Shown: positions 26,013-34,862 of the stretch, piece by piece
Numbering within the stretch: position 1 is the first letter of the stretch
Layout: the number at the start of each line of letters is the position of its first letter
Assembly (NCBI GenBank): GCA_035527975.1
Contig: DATKZM010000091.1
Location: 1 to 64,000, forward strand
Length of the DNA: 64,000 nucleotides
Direction: 5' to 3'
From: DATKZM01 sp035527975
GTDB taxonomy: Bacteria; Pseudomonadota; Alphaproteobacteria; JAPULJ01
Notes under the pieces: model-generated
Seen by the model: the letters and a program-made list of their open reading frames with translations, nothing else
Databases searched by the model: none
Told to the model about the DNA's origin: nothing
Program-made: the position numbers and the translations under genes

Positions 26013-26843
26013 ATGCAATCGTTCGCGCGCGCATTCCTGATCCTCGCATCTCTAGCAGTCCTCGCGGCACCCGCCAGCGCGCGCGGTCCCCGCGATGTCG
26101 CTTACGGGCCTGACCCGCGCCATCGGCTCGATCTGTTTCTTCCTGCCAGCGAGGCGGCGGCGCGGGCGACCGGAACCCCGCGCAAGACGCTCATCTTCAT
26201 CCATGGCGGCGGCTGGCGGCGCGGCACCAAGGACCGCTACGGTTTCGTTGGTCGCAGCTTTTCGCAAGCCGGCTATGTCGTGGTGCTGGTGAATTACCGG
26301 CTCTATCCCCAGGTGCGTTTTCCGGCATTCGTCGACGATGCCGCGCGCGCGGTCGCCTGGGTGCGCACGAACGTACGCCGATACGGCGGCGATCCCGACC
26401 GGATCTACCTCATGGGCCATTCGGCCGGCGCGCATATCGCAGCGCTGCTGGCGCTCGATCCGCACTATCTGGGCGCGGCCGGCGTGCCGCGCACGGCAAT
26501 CGGCGGCATGATCGGACTGGCAGGACCGTATGTTTTCCACCCTGAGCGCGTGCCACGGCTGGCGCCGATCTTCGCCGCACATCCGCGGCCAAACGCCCGG
26601 CCGGTCGCAGTTACCGATAATGGCGGGCCACCGCTGCTGCTGCTTTCAGCCGGCCTCGACATGGTCGTCGGCCGCCGAAACGGTCCCGGTCTTGCCGCCG
26701 CCTATCGCCGCGCCGGCGGCCGGGCAACCGCGCGCAGCTATCCCGCAATCGGGCACGGCCAGATCGTGATCGCAATCTCTGAATTCTTCCAAGGCTTGGC
26801 GCCGGTGGTTCCGGACGTCGTCAAGTTCATCGGCAAGCCGTGA
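26013..26843 (+). CDS. Alpha/beta hydrolase, exported (esterase/lipase-like)
   Basis: A 276-residue hydrolase with a signal peptide MQSFARAFLILASLAVLAAPASA. The oxyanion-hole motif HGGGW is at about 64-68, the nucleophile elbow GHSAG has Ser137, and the C-terminal IGHGQ supplies the catalytic His; the acid is probably the Asp in SAGLDMVVG. This layout matches the hormone-sensitive-lipase/BD-FAE carboxylesterase group. ATG 26013 is preferred because it starts directly at the signal peptide; upstream in-frame starts at 25974 (TTG) and 25980 exist. It is 87 bases after the DUF2207 gene and may be in the same transcript. Substrate unknown. Confidence 0.85.
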   Translation: MQSFARAFLILASLAVLAAPASARGPRDVAYGPDPRHRLDLFLPASEAAARATGTPRKTLIFIHGGGWRRGTKDRYGFVGRSFSQAGYVVVLVNYRLYPQVRFPAFVDDAARAVAWVRTNVRRYGGDPDRIYLMGHSAGAHIAALLALDPHYLGAAGVPRTAIGGMIGLAGPYVFHPERVPRLAPIFAAHPRPNARPVAVTDNGGPPLLLLSAGLDMVVGRRNGPGLAAAYRRAGGRATARSYPAIGHGQIVIAISEFFQGLAPVVPDVVKFIGKP

Positions 26844-26987
26844 GGCGGGCGCAGTCGGGAGCGGCCGAACGGCCTCCGAACATCCAGAAACGGTTATCTG
26901 AACACCGGGTGCTGTCTTAGCTGTCTTGTCGCAAGCGCCCCAAGCGTTTCATCTGTGCCAAGTGTCTCATGCGCGGGTCTTGCGGAT

Positions 26988-27094
26988 CGTCCTTCGAGGC
27001 TCGCTCGCGCTCGCACCTCAGGATAAGCCTCTCAATTTGGACCAATCCACTAAGGCTCATCCTGAGGTGCCGCCGCAAGGCGGCCTCGAAGGAT
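26988..27094. repeat. CCTTCGAGGC / CACCTCAGGAT inverted repeat element
   Basis: The left part, CCTTCGAGGCTCGC then CACCTCAGGATAAG, and the right part, CTCATCCTGAGGTGC then GGCCTCGAAGGATG, are reverse complements across about 105 bases. This is a common palindromic intergenic element. It lies between convergent genes (alpha/beta hydrolase and acyl-CoA ligase), where a two-way terminator would be expected. The rest of the gap 26844-27134 holds no gene. Confidence 0.85.
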
Positions 27095-27134
27095 GGATGC
27101 GCAGCGGGTTTGGCTCCCGCGGACGTCCGACCCC

Positions 27135-28892
27135 CTACCCCTCCGCCTTCGCCGCCTCTTCGGCCAGCAGCTCCTTCTTCAGGATCTTGCCGATCGCCGA
27201 TTTGGGCAGCTCGGTGCGGAACTCGACCATCTTGGGCATTTCGATCTTCGAGATCTTGTCCTGCAGGAAGGCGATGAGGTCGGCCTCGGTGAGCGACTGG
27301 CCCTCGGCGAGGGCCACATAGGCCTTCACGGTCTGGCCGCGATATTCGTCGGGGATGCCGACGACCGCGCATTCGGCCACGGCCGGGTGCATGTAGATCG
27401 CCTCCTCGACATTGCGCGGATAAACGTTGTAGCCACCGGCCAGGATCATTTCCTTCAGGCGGTCGACGATGAAGGTGTAGCCATCCTTGTCCATATAGCC
27501 GATATCGCCGCTGCGGAAGCGCCCGTCGACGATCGAGTCCTTCGTCGCCTCGGGATTGTTCCAATAACCCGCCATCACCTGCGGGCCGGAAATGCAGATC
27601 TCGCCGTTCTCGCCGAGCGGCACCGGCTTGCCGCTTTCGATCGAGATGATTTCGATCGTCGTGCCCGGTACCGGCAGGCCGATCGAGCTTTCCTTGTTGA
27701 CCCCGGCGAAGGGGTTGGCGGTGGCGACCGGCGAGGTTTCCGACAGCCCGTAGCCCTCGACCAGCGTGCAGCCGGTCAGCCTCTCGAATTTCTGTTTGAC
27801 CTCCAGCGGCAGCGCCGCGCCGCCCGACAGGCAGTAGGCGAGCGAGGAGAGATCATACTCGCCGAGTTTGGGATAATTGTTGATCGCGGTGAAGATCGTC
27901 GGCACGCCGGGCATGATCGTCGGCTTGGCGCGCTGGATCGTGCTTAGGAGCTGGTCGATCTCGAAGCGCGGCAGCAGGATCATGCACGAGCCCTTGTAGA
28001 CCCCGTAGGTCATCACGATGGTCATCGCGAAGACGTGGAAGAGCGGCAGCACGCCGATCAGCCGCTCGGCTTTGCCCTCCTCGGACGGAAACCACATATC
28101 GCACTGCATGGCGTTGGCGTAGAGGTTGGCGTGGGTCAGCATCGCGCCCTTGGGCACACCGGTGGTGCCGCCCGTATATTGCAGCACGGCGATGTCCTTC
28201 GCAGGATCGATGCGCGGCTCGTCGACCCGGCCGTCATTCTTGATCAGATCGTTGTAGCGGACGTGTTGGTCGTCGCGCGGAAACTTGGCGATCTCCTTGC
28301 CCTTGACCAGCGGGAACAGCAGGTTCTTCGGGAAAGGCAGGATGTCCTGCATGCGGCAGATGATGACCTTCTTCAGCCGCGACTGCTTCAAGAGCGCCGG
28401 TATCTTGTCGTAGAGCACCTTGAGGTCGAGCGTAACCAGGTAGTCGGTCTCCGAATTGTCGATCTGGTAGAGCAGCTCGCGCTCGGCGTAGAGGGGGTTG
28501 TAGTTCACCACCGTGCCGCCGGCCTTGAGGATGGCGAAGAAGCCGATCACTCCATAAGGCGTGTTGGGCAGGAAGAGGCCGACCTTCACGCCGGCGTGCA
28601 CGCCCATCGCCTGCAGCCCCTTGGCCATGCGGTCGACGTGGTCGCCGATATCGCCGTAGGTCATCGTCTTGCCAAGGAAGTCGACCGCGTCGTTCTTGGC
28701 AAAGCGCTCGACGGCATGATCCATCAGCGCATACAGGCGGCGCTCCGGGATCTCGGTATCCCATTTCAAACCCGGCGGATAGGATTTGACCCAGGGGTGC
28801 TTGACGGCGCCCGCGGGCTTGGCCGGCTTGGCTTTGGCAGGTTGTTTCTCGCCCGACGGCTCCGAACTCGTGGTGGCTTTCTCGCTCGCCAT
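27135..28892 (-). CDS. Long-chain fatty-acid--CoA ligase (FadD-type)
   Basis: A 585-residue AMP-forming ligase. The P-loop YTGGTTGVPKG is at about 239-249, the motif YGLSETSP follows, then RSGDIGYMDKDGY and the C-terminal lysine region PKSAIGKILKKEL. A lysine/alanine/proline-rich N-terminal extension of about 30 residues precedes the domain. ATG 28892 is chosen because GGAGGA sits 4 bases upstream and the frame to 28982 lacks family similarity. The sequence ends in charged residues typical of FadD. It activates long-chain fatty acids at the inner membrane and would feed the beta-oxidation operon at 16774-22818, although the genes are not linked. Confidence 0.92.
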   Translation of the reverse strand: MASEKATTSSEPSGEKQPAKAKPAKPAGAVKHPWVKSYPPGLKWDTEIPERRLYALMDHAVERFAKNDAVDFLGKTMTYGDIGDHVDRMAKGLQAMGVHAGVKVGLFLPNTPYGVIGFFAILKAGGTVVNYNPLYAERELLYQIDNSETDYLVTLDLKVLYDKIPALLKQSRLKKVIICRMQDILPFPKNLLFPLVKGKEIAKFPRDDQHVRYNDLIKNDGRVDEPRIDPAKDIAVLQYTGGTTGVPKGAMLTHANLYANAMQCDMWFPSEEGKAERLIGVLPLFHVFAMTIVMTYGVYKGSCMILLPRFEIDQLLSTIQRAKPTIMPGVPTIFTAINNYPKLGEYDLSSLAYCLSGGAALPLEVKQKFERLTGCTLVEGYGLSETSPVATANPFAGVNKESSIGLPVPGTTIEIISIESGKPVPLGENGEICISGPQVMAGYWNNPEATKDSIVDGRFRSGDIGYMDKDGYTFIVDRLKEMILAGGYNVYPRNVEEAIYMHPAVAECAVVGIPDEYRGQTVKAYVALAEGQSLTEADLIAFLQDKISKIEMPKMVEFRTELPKSAIGKILKKELLAEEAAKAEG

Positions 28893-29027
28893 CGCTTCCT
28901 CCATGATCGATCGTGCGGCGTTTGCCGCGCGCACTGGCCGGTCCGCCGCTTTGCCGTAAGGCTCTGCCAGCCATGCGGTCAAGTCAAGCGGAGGTTGTGC
29001 GCAATCTTGCCGAAGGCGGCTCCGGGC

Positions 29028-29717
29028 TCACGCGCGGCGCAGCATCAGGACCTGGTCGTGGAGACGCGTCAGCGGCCGGTCGACAATACCGAGCTTGTCC
29101 AGATGCTCCACCGTGTTGTGGAGATACTCCGCGCACGGACCCAGGCCGCCTTCCGCCCGGGCGATGACCTCGACGACCTTGTTCTCCGACAGCAGTCCTG
29201 TGTAGCGGTCATGGGCATGATTGATCACGAAGGTCACCGCGCGGATAACGCCGCCGTCGGTGCGCACGGTGATCCAGCGCGGGGCGTAGGCGCCGCTCAC
29301 CATCTCGCGCCGCCAGACGATGCCAAGCTCGGTTGCCGCCTCGCCGTCGGCGATGCGAAAGGCAACCCCGCGGCACGAGCCGCCACGATCGAGCGCAAGC
29401 GTCAGACCTGGATTTTCCGGCGTGCCGCGACCGGCATGGGTCCACAGACAAAAGCGCCGGTGAAAACCGTGGACGAGACCGACGCGGCGCTCGGCGTAAT
29501 GGAAGGCCGGGTTCCACATCAGCGAGCCATAACCGAAGACCCAGGTCTCGCGGACGTCGCCGACGGCCAGGATCGCGCCCAGCGAGGCGTCGAGCTCGTC
29601 CTCGCTGAGCACGGGAAAGGGATAGCCGCTTTCGATGATCTGGCGCCGGACCTCGCCGGAAGCGATCTGCTCCCGGGTGAGTGTCCAGCGCTTATGCGGC
29701 CAGGGCGCGTTCGACAT
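29028..29717 (-). CDS. Gamma-glutamylcyclotransferase, ChaC type
   Basis: A 229-residue cytoplasmic enzyme of the ChaC family, which cleaves glutathione to 5-oxoproline and Cys-Gly. The substrate loop VFGYGSLMWNP lies at the domain start, then HGFHRRFCLWTHAGRGTPENPG with the family's conserved spacing, and GPCAEYLHNTVEHL near the C-terminus. The start at 29717 overlaps the end of the upstream HCCA-isomerase gene by 26 bases; an in-frame start at 29750 would overlap more. Its pairing with a GST-kappa-fold isomerase suggests a glutathione-linked operon. Confidence 0.92.
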   Translation of the reverse strand: MSNAPWPHKRWTLTREQIASGEVRRQIIESGYPFPVLSEDELDASLGAILAVGDVRETWVFGYGSLMWNPAFHYAERRVGLVHGFHRRFCLWTHAGRGTPENPGLTLALDRGGSCRGVAFRIADGEAATELGIVWRREMVSGAYAPRWITVRTDGGVIRAVTFVINHAHDRYTGLLSENKVVEVIARAEGGLGPCAEYLHNTVEHLDKLGIVDRPLTRLHDQVLMLRRA

Positions 29718-30279
29718 AGTCCATCCGGTCGGAGCCGAAAAACATTTCATCGCCGATGAACATGGTGGGCGCGCCGAAGGCGCCGCGCTTGGCGGCCTCC
29801 TCGGTGCCCGCGATCAGCGCATCTTTCACGGCCTGATCCTGGATACGCGCGGCAAACGCTGCCGGGTCGAGCCCTGCGCCCTTGAGCACTTTTCCGATCA
29901 CCTCGACTTCGCCCATGTTCTCGCCATCGACCCACATCGCCTGCCACATCGCCGCGTCGTAGGCCTCGAAGTTGCCATCCTCCAGCGCCGCCATGGCGCC
30001 GCGCATCAAGGGTAGCGTGTTGATGATGAAGTAAGGGTTCATGCGAAACGGCACGCCCAGATGCTTGGCCATACGCGCCATGTCGGTCAGCATATAGGCG
30101 CCCTTGGCCGGGATCGCGACCGGGGTCTGGTTGCCCGACGCCTTGAAGACGCCGCCCAGCAGCATCGGCTTGCGCACGACCGCAGCGCCCGTGCGCTCGG
30201 CGATCCCGGCGATCTGGACATTAGCGAGATAGCTGGTGGGACTGCCGTAGTCGAAGAAGAACTCTAGGGTTTTAGACAT
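29692..30279 (-). CDS. 2-hydroxychromene-2-carboxylate isomerase-like (DsbA/GST-kappa fold)
   Basis: A 195-residue thioredoxin-fold protein. The family opening LEFFFDYGSPTSYLA gives the catalytic serine in the SP-x-S loop, followed by VRKPMLLGGVFKASGNQ, and the C-terminal FGAPTMFIGDEMFFGSDRMDYV contains the cis-proline APT and the FGxDR motif. Characterised members isomerise hydroxychromene carboxylate in naphthalene degradation using glutathione. No other naphthalene gene is present, so a general glutathione-dependent isomerase role is safer. ATG 30279 gives the canonical start; the frame to 30330 is not favoured. Confidence 0.9.
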   Translation of the reverse strand: MSKTLEFFFDYGSPTSYLANVQIAGIAERTGAAVVRKPMLLGGVFKASGNQTPVAIPAKGAYMLTDMARMAKHLGVPFRMNPYFIINTLPLMRGAMAALEDGNFEAYDAAMWQAMWVDGENMGEVEVIGKVLKGAGLDPAAFAARIQDQAVKDALIAGTEEAAKRGAFGAPTMFIGDEMFFGSDRMDYVERALAA

Positions 30280-30323
30280 TTTCGGATTTGCACCTGACTG
30301 CAACGGCCTCGTCCTTCCCCAAC

Positions 30324-31058
30324 CTACCACGGCTCAAGGAAGGGGCGCACGTCGAGTTCGTGGGTCCAGGCGCTGCGGGGCTGGCAATGCACACGCCAAT
30401 AATTCTCAGCGATGTCCTCGGGAAGCAGTATCCCGTCGAGCGGCCGCGCGGCGATGAGGTCGGGAAAGCGCTCGCGGGTGAACGGCGTGTCGATCGGCCC
30501 GTCGATCACGACATGGGCGACATGGATGTTCTGCGGCCCGAGCTCGCGCGCCATCGACTGGGCGAGCGCCCGCTTGCCATGCATGCCGCCGGCGAAAGCC
30601 GAGAAGCCAGCGGCGCCGCGCACGCTCGCCGTAGCGCCGGTGAAAAGGATCGTGCCATGCCCGCGCGCGAGCATGCGTTTGGCGACCTCGCGGCCGATCA
30701 GGAAGGCCGATTTGCAGGCCAGCTCCCAGACCTTGTAGTAGACCCGCGTCGTGGTCTCGGTGATCGGAAACTGCACGTTGGCGCCGATATTGTGGATCGC
30801 CACCTCGATCGGTCCGATATCGCGCTCGACGGTCTCGACGAGTTCGGCGACCTGATCCTCGCGGCGCGCGTCGGAGCCGAAAGGATGAACCTCGCCGCCA
30901 TCCTTCTCGATCAGCGTCACGAGATCGGCGAGCTTCTCGGGATTGCGGCGGGTGACGGCGAGCGCGTAGCCCTCGCGCGCGAAACGCCGCGAGATCGCGC
31001 CGCCCAGACTGTCGCCCGCGCCGACGACAAGCACGGTTTTTTTATCCACAGCGGCCAT
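30324..31058 (-). CDS. Short-chain dehydrogenase/reductase-fold protein with altered active site
   Basis: A 244-residue Rossmann protein with an N-terminal nucleotide motif (VVGAGDSLGGAISRRFA, about residues 11-27), an HNIGANV segment in place of NNAG and a helix beginning YYKVWELACKSAFLIGRE. The Ser of the catalytic triad is plausible at Ser145, but the YxxxK motif is missing: aligned positions are Phe155 and Met159 within GFSAFAGGMHGKRAL. It may therefore have lost classical carbonyl chemistry, bind a nucleotide for another purpose or use another base. AGGA precedes ATG 31058. It lies 44 bases upstream of the HCCA-isomerase gene in the same direction. Confidence 0.85.
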   Translation of the reverse strand: MAAVDKKTVLVVGAGDSLGGAISRRFAREGYALAVTRRNPEKLADLVTLIEKDGGEVHPFGSDARREDQVAELVETVERDIGPIEVAIHNIGANVQFPITETTTRVYYKVWELACKSAFLIGREVAKRMLARGHGTILFTGATASVRGAAGFSAFAGGMHGKRALAQSMARELGPQNIHVAHVVIDGPIDTPFTRERFPDLIAARPLDGILLPEDIAENYWRVHCQPRSAWTHELDVRPFLEPW

Positions 31059-31151
31059 CGTGATCCTTTCGTCAGGCGCGGACCGGTCGGCACCAATTCA
31101 TCCAGTCTACCGCGTGACATCGCGACGTACAAAGCGCGCTACCGCGCGCGA

Positions 31152-31279
31152 CCCCTCACCCTAACCCTCTCCCTCAGGGGGAGAGGGAATTCGGTCACCG
31201 CTTTTGCAACAGGCATCGTCTCGCCCCTCGGGGGAGAGGGAGGGGCCCATCGCGTCAGCGATGGGAGGGTGAGGGGGAA
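31152..31279. repeat. CCCTCACCCTAACCCTCTCCC-type inverted repeat
   Basis: The left block CCCTCACCCTAACCCTCTCC pairs with GGGAGAGGG copies on the right and with the outer arm GGAGGGTGAGGG at about 31264-31275. It is a common intergenic palindromic element of proteobacteria. It fills most of the gap 31059-31289 downstream of the penicillin-acylase gene; no gene is present. Confidence 0.85.
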
Positions 31280-31289
31280 GCCGAGCGCG

Positions 31290-33566
31290 TTACCGCTTCG
31301 CCGGCGCCAGTTTGGTCTTGTGCTTGAAATTCTTGCGCACTGTCTCGATGCGGAACGGCACCTTGACGTAACCACCGGTCAGCCAGAGCGGCACCTGATC
31401 GGTGAAGTTCGCCGAGTTGAACCAGCCGTCCTGGCCACCCAGAAGCGTGAACCAATTGGCGTCGGGATCGGAAAGGTCGGAGATGTGCCGCGCGTTCGAG
31501 CCGAAGCGCGCCGGGTGGCGCTCGTCGGTAGTGCTGTGCGCGGTCTTCCAGAGCGTATCGTTGGAGCCCTCGGCCGGGGCGTCGACGAAGCGGTATCGGC
31601 TGCCGATCACGGGCAAGCGCGCCAGCGGGTGGTTGACGACGAGACGGTGGAAGGCGCCCCAGTCCTTGTAGGTGTCGAACCTGGCCGCCGCCGTGGTGAG
31701 CGCGGATTTGAGATCGGCCGATAGCCCATTGGCGTCCGCGCGTTCGATATCCTGGACGAGCAGCGCCTTGTTGCGCGACTGGCCGCTAAGAACCCTGGCA
31801 ACCTCCGGTTCGTAAAGCCGCTTGCGCAGCGCGCCCGCGAGATAATGGTGCACGAGCTCGAATGCGACCGCCCCCCGCGAGCCGGTGCGATAGTGGCCGT
31901 CCCAGTCGCGGAATGCCTTCAGCAGCTTGACCTCGGCCGGGGCGAGCCCCTTGGAGAGGCCGAGCGCCTCGATCTTGGCCGCGACGAGATCGCGCAGCCG
32001 CACCGCGGAAATGAGATAGACGTCGCGCTGCACGCCCTTCAGCGCCGCGAGGTCGACCTTGCCCCGCCCCTTCATCAGCGCCGCCATGCGCAGCACGCGG
32101 TCGTCGGTGGAAAAGAAATAGCCGATCGGCACGCTCGCCGCGGCGGGCTTGTTGTTGGCCGAGGCAAGGAACCCGGCCTTGGGGTTGTAGCTCGACGGCA
32201 GATCGAGCGCGCCCAGATAGCCGTGCCACGTGTCGCGCGGATTTGTCGGGTCGAGTACGATGTCGCGCGGCGTCTTGGCGCGACGCACCGGCAGGCGGAT
32301 GGCCATAAGCTGGCCGATATTGCCGTCGACATCGGCGTAGAGCATGTTCTGGGCGGAGACCGCGAAGGTCTTGAAGGCGGCGCGGAATTGCTGCCAGTTT
32401 CCGGCGCGCTGAACCTTCAAAAAAGCGGTGATCTCGTCGCTGGCATCGTGGCCGACCCAGCGCAGCGCCAACGGACCCGACCCTCCGGCATCGATCAGCG
32501 GCGCGTCGGTGATGATGGGTCCAAGGGGCGTAGTCCGTACAACGACCCGCTCGCTGCGCCACCAGCGCACGCGGATCGTTTCGCTGCGCTGAACGATCTC
32601 GCCCGGTTTGAACTTGGTAGCGTCGTAAAGATCGGAAGACGCGGCGCGCATGTTGGTGCCGCCCCAGGCGATGCGCTGGTTGCGGCCCAGCGCCACGAAG
32701 GGGATGCCCGGCACCATCAGCCCGACGGCGTGAACCGACGGCGACTTGATGCCGGCGATCAGCCACAGGTTTGGCAACATCAGGCCCAGATGCGGGTCGT
32801 TGGCCATCAACGCGGCGCCTGACTTGGTGCGCGAGCCGGCCACGGCGAGCGAGTTGCTGCCCGAGCGGCTCATGCCGCGCAGGATCTCGTCGAGCGCAGC
32901 CTGTTTGCCGGCGGGCCGGAAGCTCGCCATCGAATCGCCGCCGGACTTGACGAGGCGCGCCCAAAGCTGCGGCCAGTCCTTGCGCTGGCGCAGCTTCAAC
33001 GTGCTGAACCAGACCAGCCAGTTGACGTCGGTCGAGGCGAGCCGGCCGACCGTCAGCACGTCGCGCACGGTCCAGGGCTCGCGCTCCAGCCCGAGGATGC
33101 GGTATTCGGCCGGCAGCACTTTGGCCGTCTTCTGATAGTGGTTGATGCCGGCAACGAACGCCGTCACCCAGGCCTTGGTTTCGGCGGGCATGGCCTGCTC
33201 GCTGGCTTCGGCGGCGGCGGCGTAGTTGAGGATGCGCAGGCTGTGGTCGATCTCGGTGGTCAGCGGACCGGCCATTTCCGAAATGCGGCCGGCGGCGATG
33301 CGGCGCATCAGCTCCATCTGGCCGAGCCGCAGATGCGCGTGCACCAGACCCAGGGTGAAGGCGAGGTCGGCGTCGTTCTGCGCCTCGATGAAGGGGACCT
33401 GGTGCTTGTCCCAGTGAATGGTGACCGGCGCCCTGAGCGGCAGGCCCTCGGTCGGGAACATGGCGAGGCGCTGGCCGGTATCGGTTTTCTTCGGCAGCGG
33501 CGAGAGCACGGCGCAGCCGACGAGGAGCGAGCTGATCATGGTGAGAGCAAGGGCGCGCAGGGGCAT
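31290..33566 (-). CDS. Penicillin acylase family protein, lipoprotein
   Basis: A 758-residue N-terminal-nucleophile hydrolase precursor. The leader MPLRALALTMISSLLVGC has a lipobox (LVGC, Cys18), so the mature protein is probably tethered to the periplasmic face of the outer membrane. The autocatalytic site is at Gly236/Ser237 in SRSGSNSLAVAG, followed by the family motif ALMANDPHLGL; NMLYADVDGNIGQLMAIRLP and the C-terminal GQDGWFNSANFTDQVPLW complete the pattern. Cleavage would yield alpha and beta chains. Members hydrolyse beta-lactam side chains, acyl-homoserine lactones or other amides; which one applies here is unknown. An upstream in-frame start at 33605 is possible. Confidence 0.9.
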   Translation of the reverse strand: MPLRALALTMISSLLVGCAVLSPLPKKTDTGQRLAMFPTEGLPLRAPVTIHWDKHQVPFIEAQNDADLAFTLGLVHAHLRLGQMELMRRIAAGRISEMAGPLTTEIDHSLRILNYAAAAEASEQAMPAETKAWVTAFVAGINHYQKTAKVLPAEYRILGLEREPWTVRDVLTVGRLASTDVNWLVWFSTLKLRQRKDWPQLWARLVKSGGDSMASFRPAGKQAALDEILRGMSRSGSNSLAVAGSRTKSGAALMANDPHLGLMLPNLWLIAGIKSPSVHAVGLMVPGIPFVALGRNQRIAWGGTNMRAASSDLYDATKFKPGEIVQRSETIRVRWWRSERVVVRTTPLGPIITDAPLIDAGGSGPLALRWVGHDASDEITAFLKVQRAGNWQQFRAAFKTFAVSAQNMLYADVDGNIGQLMAIRLPVRRAKTPRDIVLDPTNPRDTWHGYLGALDLPSSYNPKAGFLASANNKPAAASVPIGYFFSTDDRVLRMAALMKGRGKVDLAALKGVQRDVYLISAVRLRDLVAAKIEALGLSKGLAPAEVKLLKAFRDWDGHYRTGSRGAVAFELVHHYLAGALRKRLYEPEVARVLSGQSRNKALLVQDIERADANGLSADLKSALTTAAARFDTYKDWGAFHRLVVNHPLARLPVIGSRYRFVDAPAEGSNDTLWKTAHSTTDERHPARFGSNARHISDLSDPDANWFTLLGGQDGWFNSANFTDQVPLWLTGGYVKVPFRIETVRKNFKHKTKLAPAKR

Positions 33567-33899
33567 GGAGCGATTTCTCAAAGGCCGGGATCGCTGGCAG
33601 GGCATGTCGCGTCCTCATACATAGGTCGGACAGCCAAGCGCTTCCACCATTACACCCATTACACTGCGCATGCGCCGGCGACGCGGATCATCCGGGGTAC
33701 GGCGCATTGAACGGGCACGCGACCGCTGCCGCGCTGATGTCCGTATCGCCAGGATTCGTGCGTTTTTTACGATGATGGTGGTTTTGAACAAGGAGATTCT
33801 GTATGATTGGTCATAGCCTCTACGGACTGTAATATTCTTTGCAAACGCCCAGGGGGCGGGTCAATTTCGGCCCCGATCGGCACGCAGGGACGGAGCGCG
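33567..33899. promoter_or_regulatory. Divergent upstream region of the Paa-like cluster
   Basis: This 333-base gap separates the penicillin-acylase gene and the Paa-like cluster, which point away from each other. From about 33765 it becomes AT-rich (gttttttacgatg, ggttttgaac), the likely promoter zone for the Paa-like cluster, and it includes the possible leader peptide at 33803-33832. No regulator gene or clear inverted repeat was seen. Confidence 0.45.
33803..33832 (+). CDS. Possible 9-residue leader peptide upstream of the Paa-like cluster
   Basis: The micro-ORF MIGHSLYGL is preceded by a good Shine-Dalgarno sequence (AAGGAG, 7 bases before ATG) and ends 67 bases before paaA. It has no clear run of one amino acid, so classical attenuation is not evident. 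The Shine-Dalgarno match is what makes it notable; it may be chance. Confidence 0.25.
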   Translation: MIGHSLYGL

Positions 33900-34862
33900 A
33901 TGGCTGAGAGCACGATGCGACGAGCGGAGCAATCGGAAGCGCTGAAGCGCGCCACCATGGCCAAGATCGAGGCGGGCGAGCTGGTCGAGGATATCGACGA
34001 GATGTTCGCCGACTACCGTCAGGCGCTGGTGCAGACGCTGACGATTGCCGCGCAGTCGGAGGTTACCGTGCTGACCTGGGCCTATACCGCCTATCCGACC
34101 TGCCCCGACATCGGCGCCAAGGTTGCCGTTTCGGCGACGATCCAGGACGAGATCGGCCATGCCCACCAGCAGGGCATGCTGTTGGAGCGGTTCGGCGTCT
34201 CGATGCGGGAGAAGACATTCGACATCGCGCCGGAGACCATCAAGACGCTGATGATCATGCAGTTCGAGCTGAAGAACTATTTCGAGTTCGTGGTCTCGCA
34301 ATGCTTCCTCGACCGCGCCGGGCGCATTACCACGCGCGACATCGAGCTCAACTGCTCGTTCGCGCCCTACCGGCGGTCCTTGCGCAAGATCAATTTCGAG
34401 GAGAAGTTCCACGTCGGGCACGGCGAGCAATGGGTCAAGTTCTACGCCGAATATTCACCCGAGACCCGCGCGGCCGTGCAAAAGGCGCTCGACTGGATGT
34501 TCCCCCACGGCGTCACCTGGTTCGGTCTGCCCGACTGGAAGAAGACCCGCACCGGCCAGCTCGACTTCAAGGTGCGCGGCTGGTCGAACGACACGATGCG
34601 CGAGATGTGGCTGCAATCGGCCTGCAAATTCGCCGACGAGGTCGGCCTCGACGTGCCCGCCCAATTCGACGAGGAGCAAGGCAAATACGTGCTCGACTGC
34701 CCATTTCCGATGATGTGCGACGTCGAAAAGCGCGAATGGATCTGGGAGCAGGCCGACTGGGACGACACGATCAACCAGCTGAAACATGACGGGCCGATGA
34801 ACCCGTCGGCGCATGCCCGTCTGCAGACCGAAGTATGGGGAGACGGGCTGTGGACCGACTGA
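33900..34862 (+). CDS. paaA: PaaA-like catalytic subunit of a phenylacetyl-CoA-type diiron epoxidase
   Basis: A 320-residue ferritin-like diiron protein. The iron-ligand motifs of PaaA are kept: Glu54 in QSEVTVL, Glu84-x-x-His87 in QDEIGHAH and Glu168-x-x-His171 in NFEEKFHVGHG. The C-terminal half follows the PaaA pattern (WFGLPDWKKTRTGQLDFKVR, SNDTMREMW, GLDVPAQFDEEQGKY). Classical PaaA, with PaaC, forms the core that epoxidises the ring of phenylacetyl-CoA using O2. ATG 33900 follows GGAG. This copy is clearly divergent from enteric PaaA but appears catalytically intact. It is first in a five-gene overlapping operon. The true substrate may not be phenylacetyl-CoA. Confidence 0.9.
   Translation: MAESTMRRAEQSEALKRATMAKIEAGELVEDIDEMFADYRQALVQTLTIAAQSEVTVLTWAYTAYPTCPDIGAKVAVSATIQDEIGHAHQQGMLLERFGVSMREKTFDIAPETIKTLMIMQFELKNYFEFVVSQCFLDRAGRITTRDIELNCSFAPYRRSLRKINFEEKFHVGHGEQWVKFYAEYSPETRAAVQKALDWMFPHGVTWFGLPDWKKTRTGQLDFKVRGWSNDTMREMWLQSACKFADEVGLDVPAQFDEEQGKYVLDCPFPMMCDVEKREWIWEQADWDDTINQLKHDGPMNPSAHARLQTEVWGDGLWTD

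Noticed and set aside
27093..27134. Coding frame reading through the palindromic repeat upstream of the acyl-CoA ligase stop
   Set aside because: The frame is made of repeat sequence and antisense ligase DNA and has no start signal.
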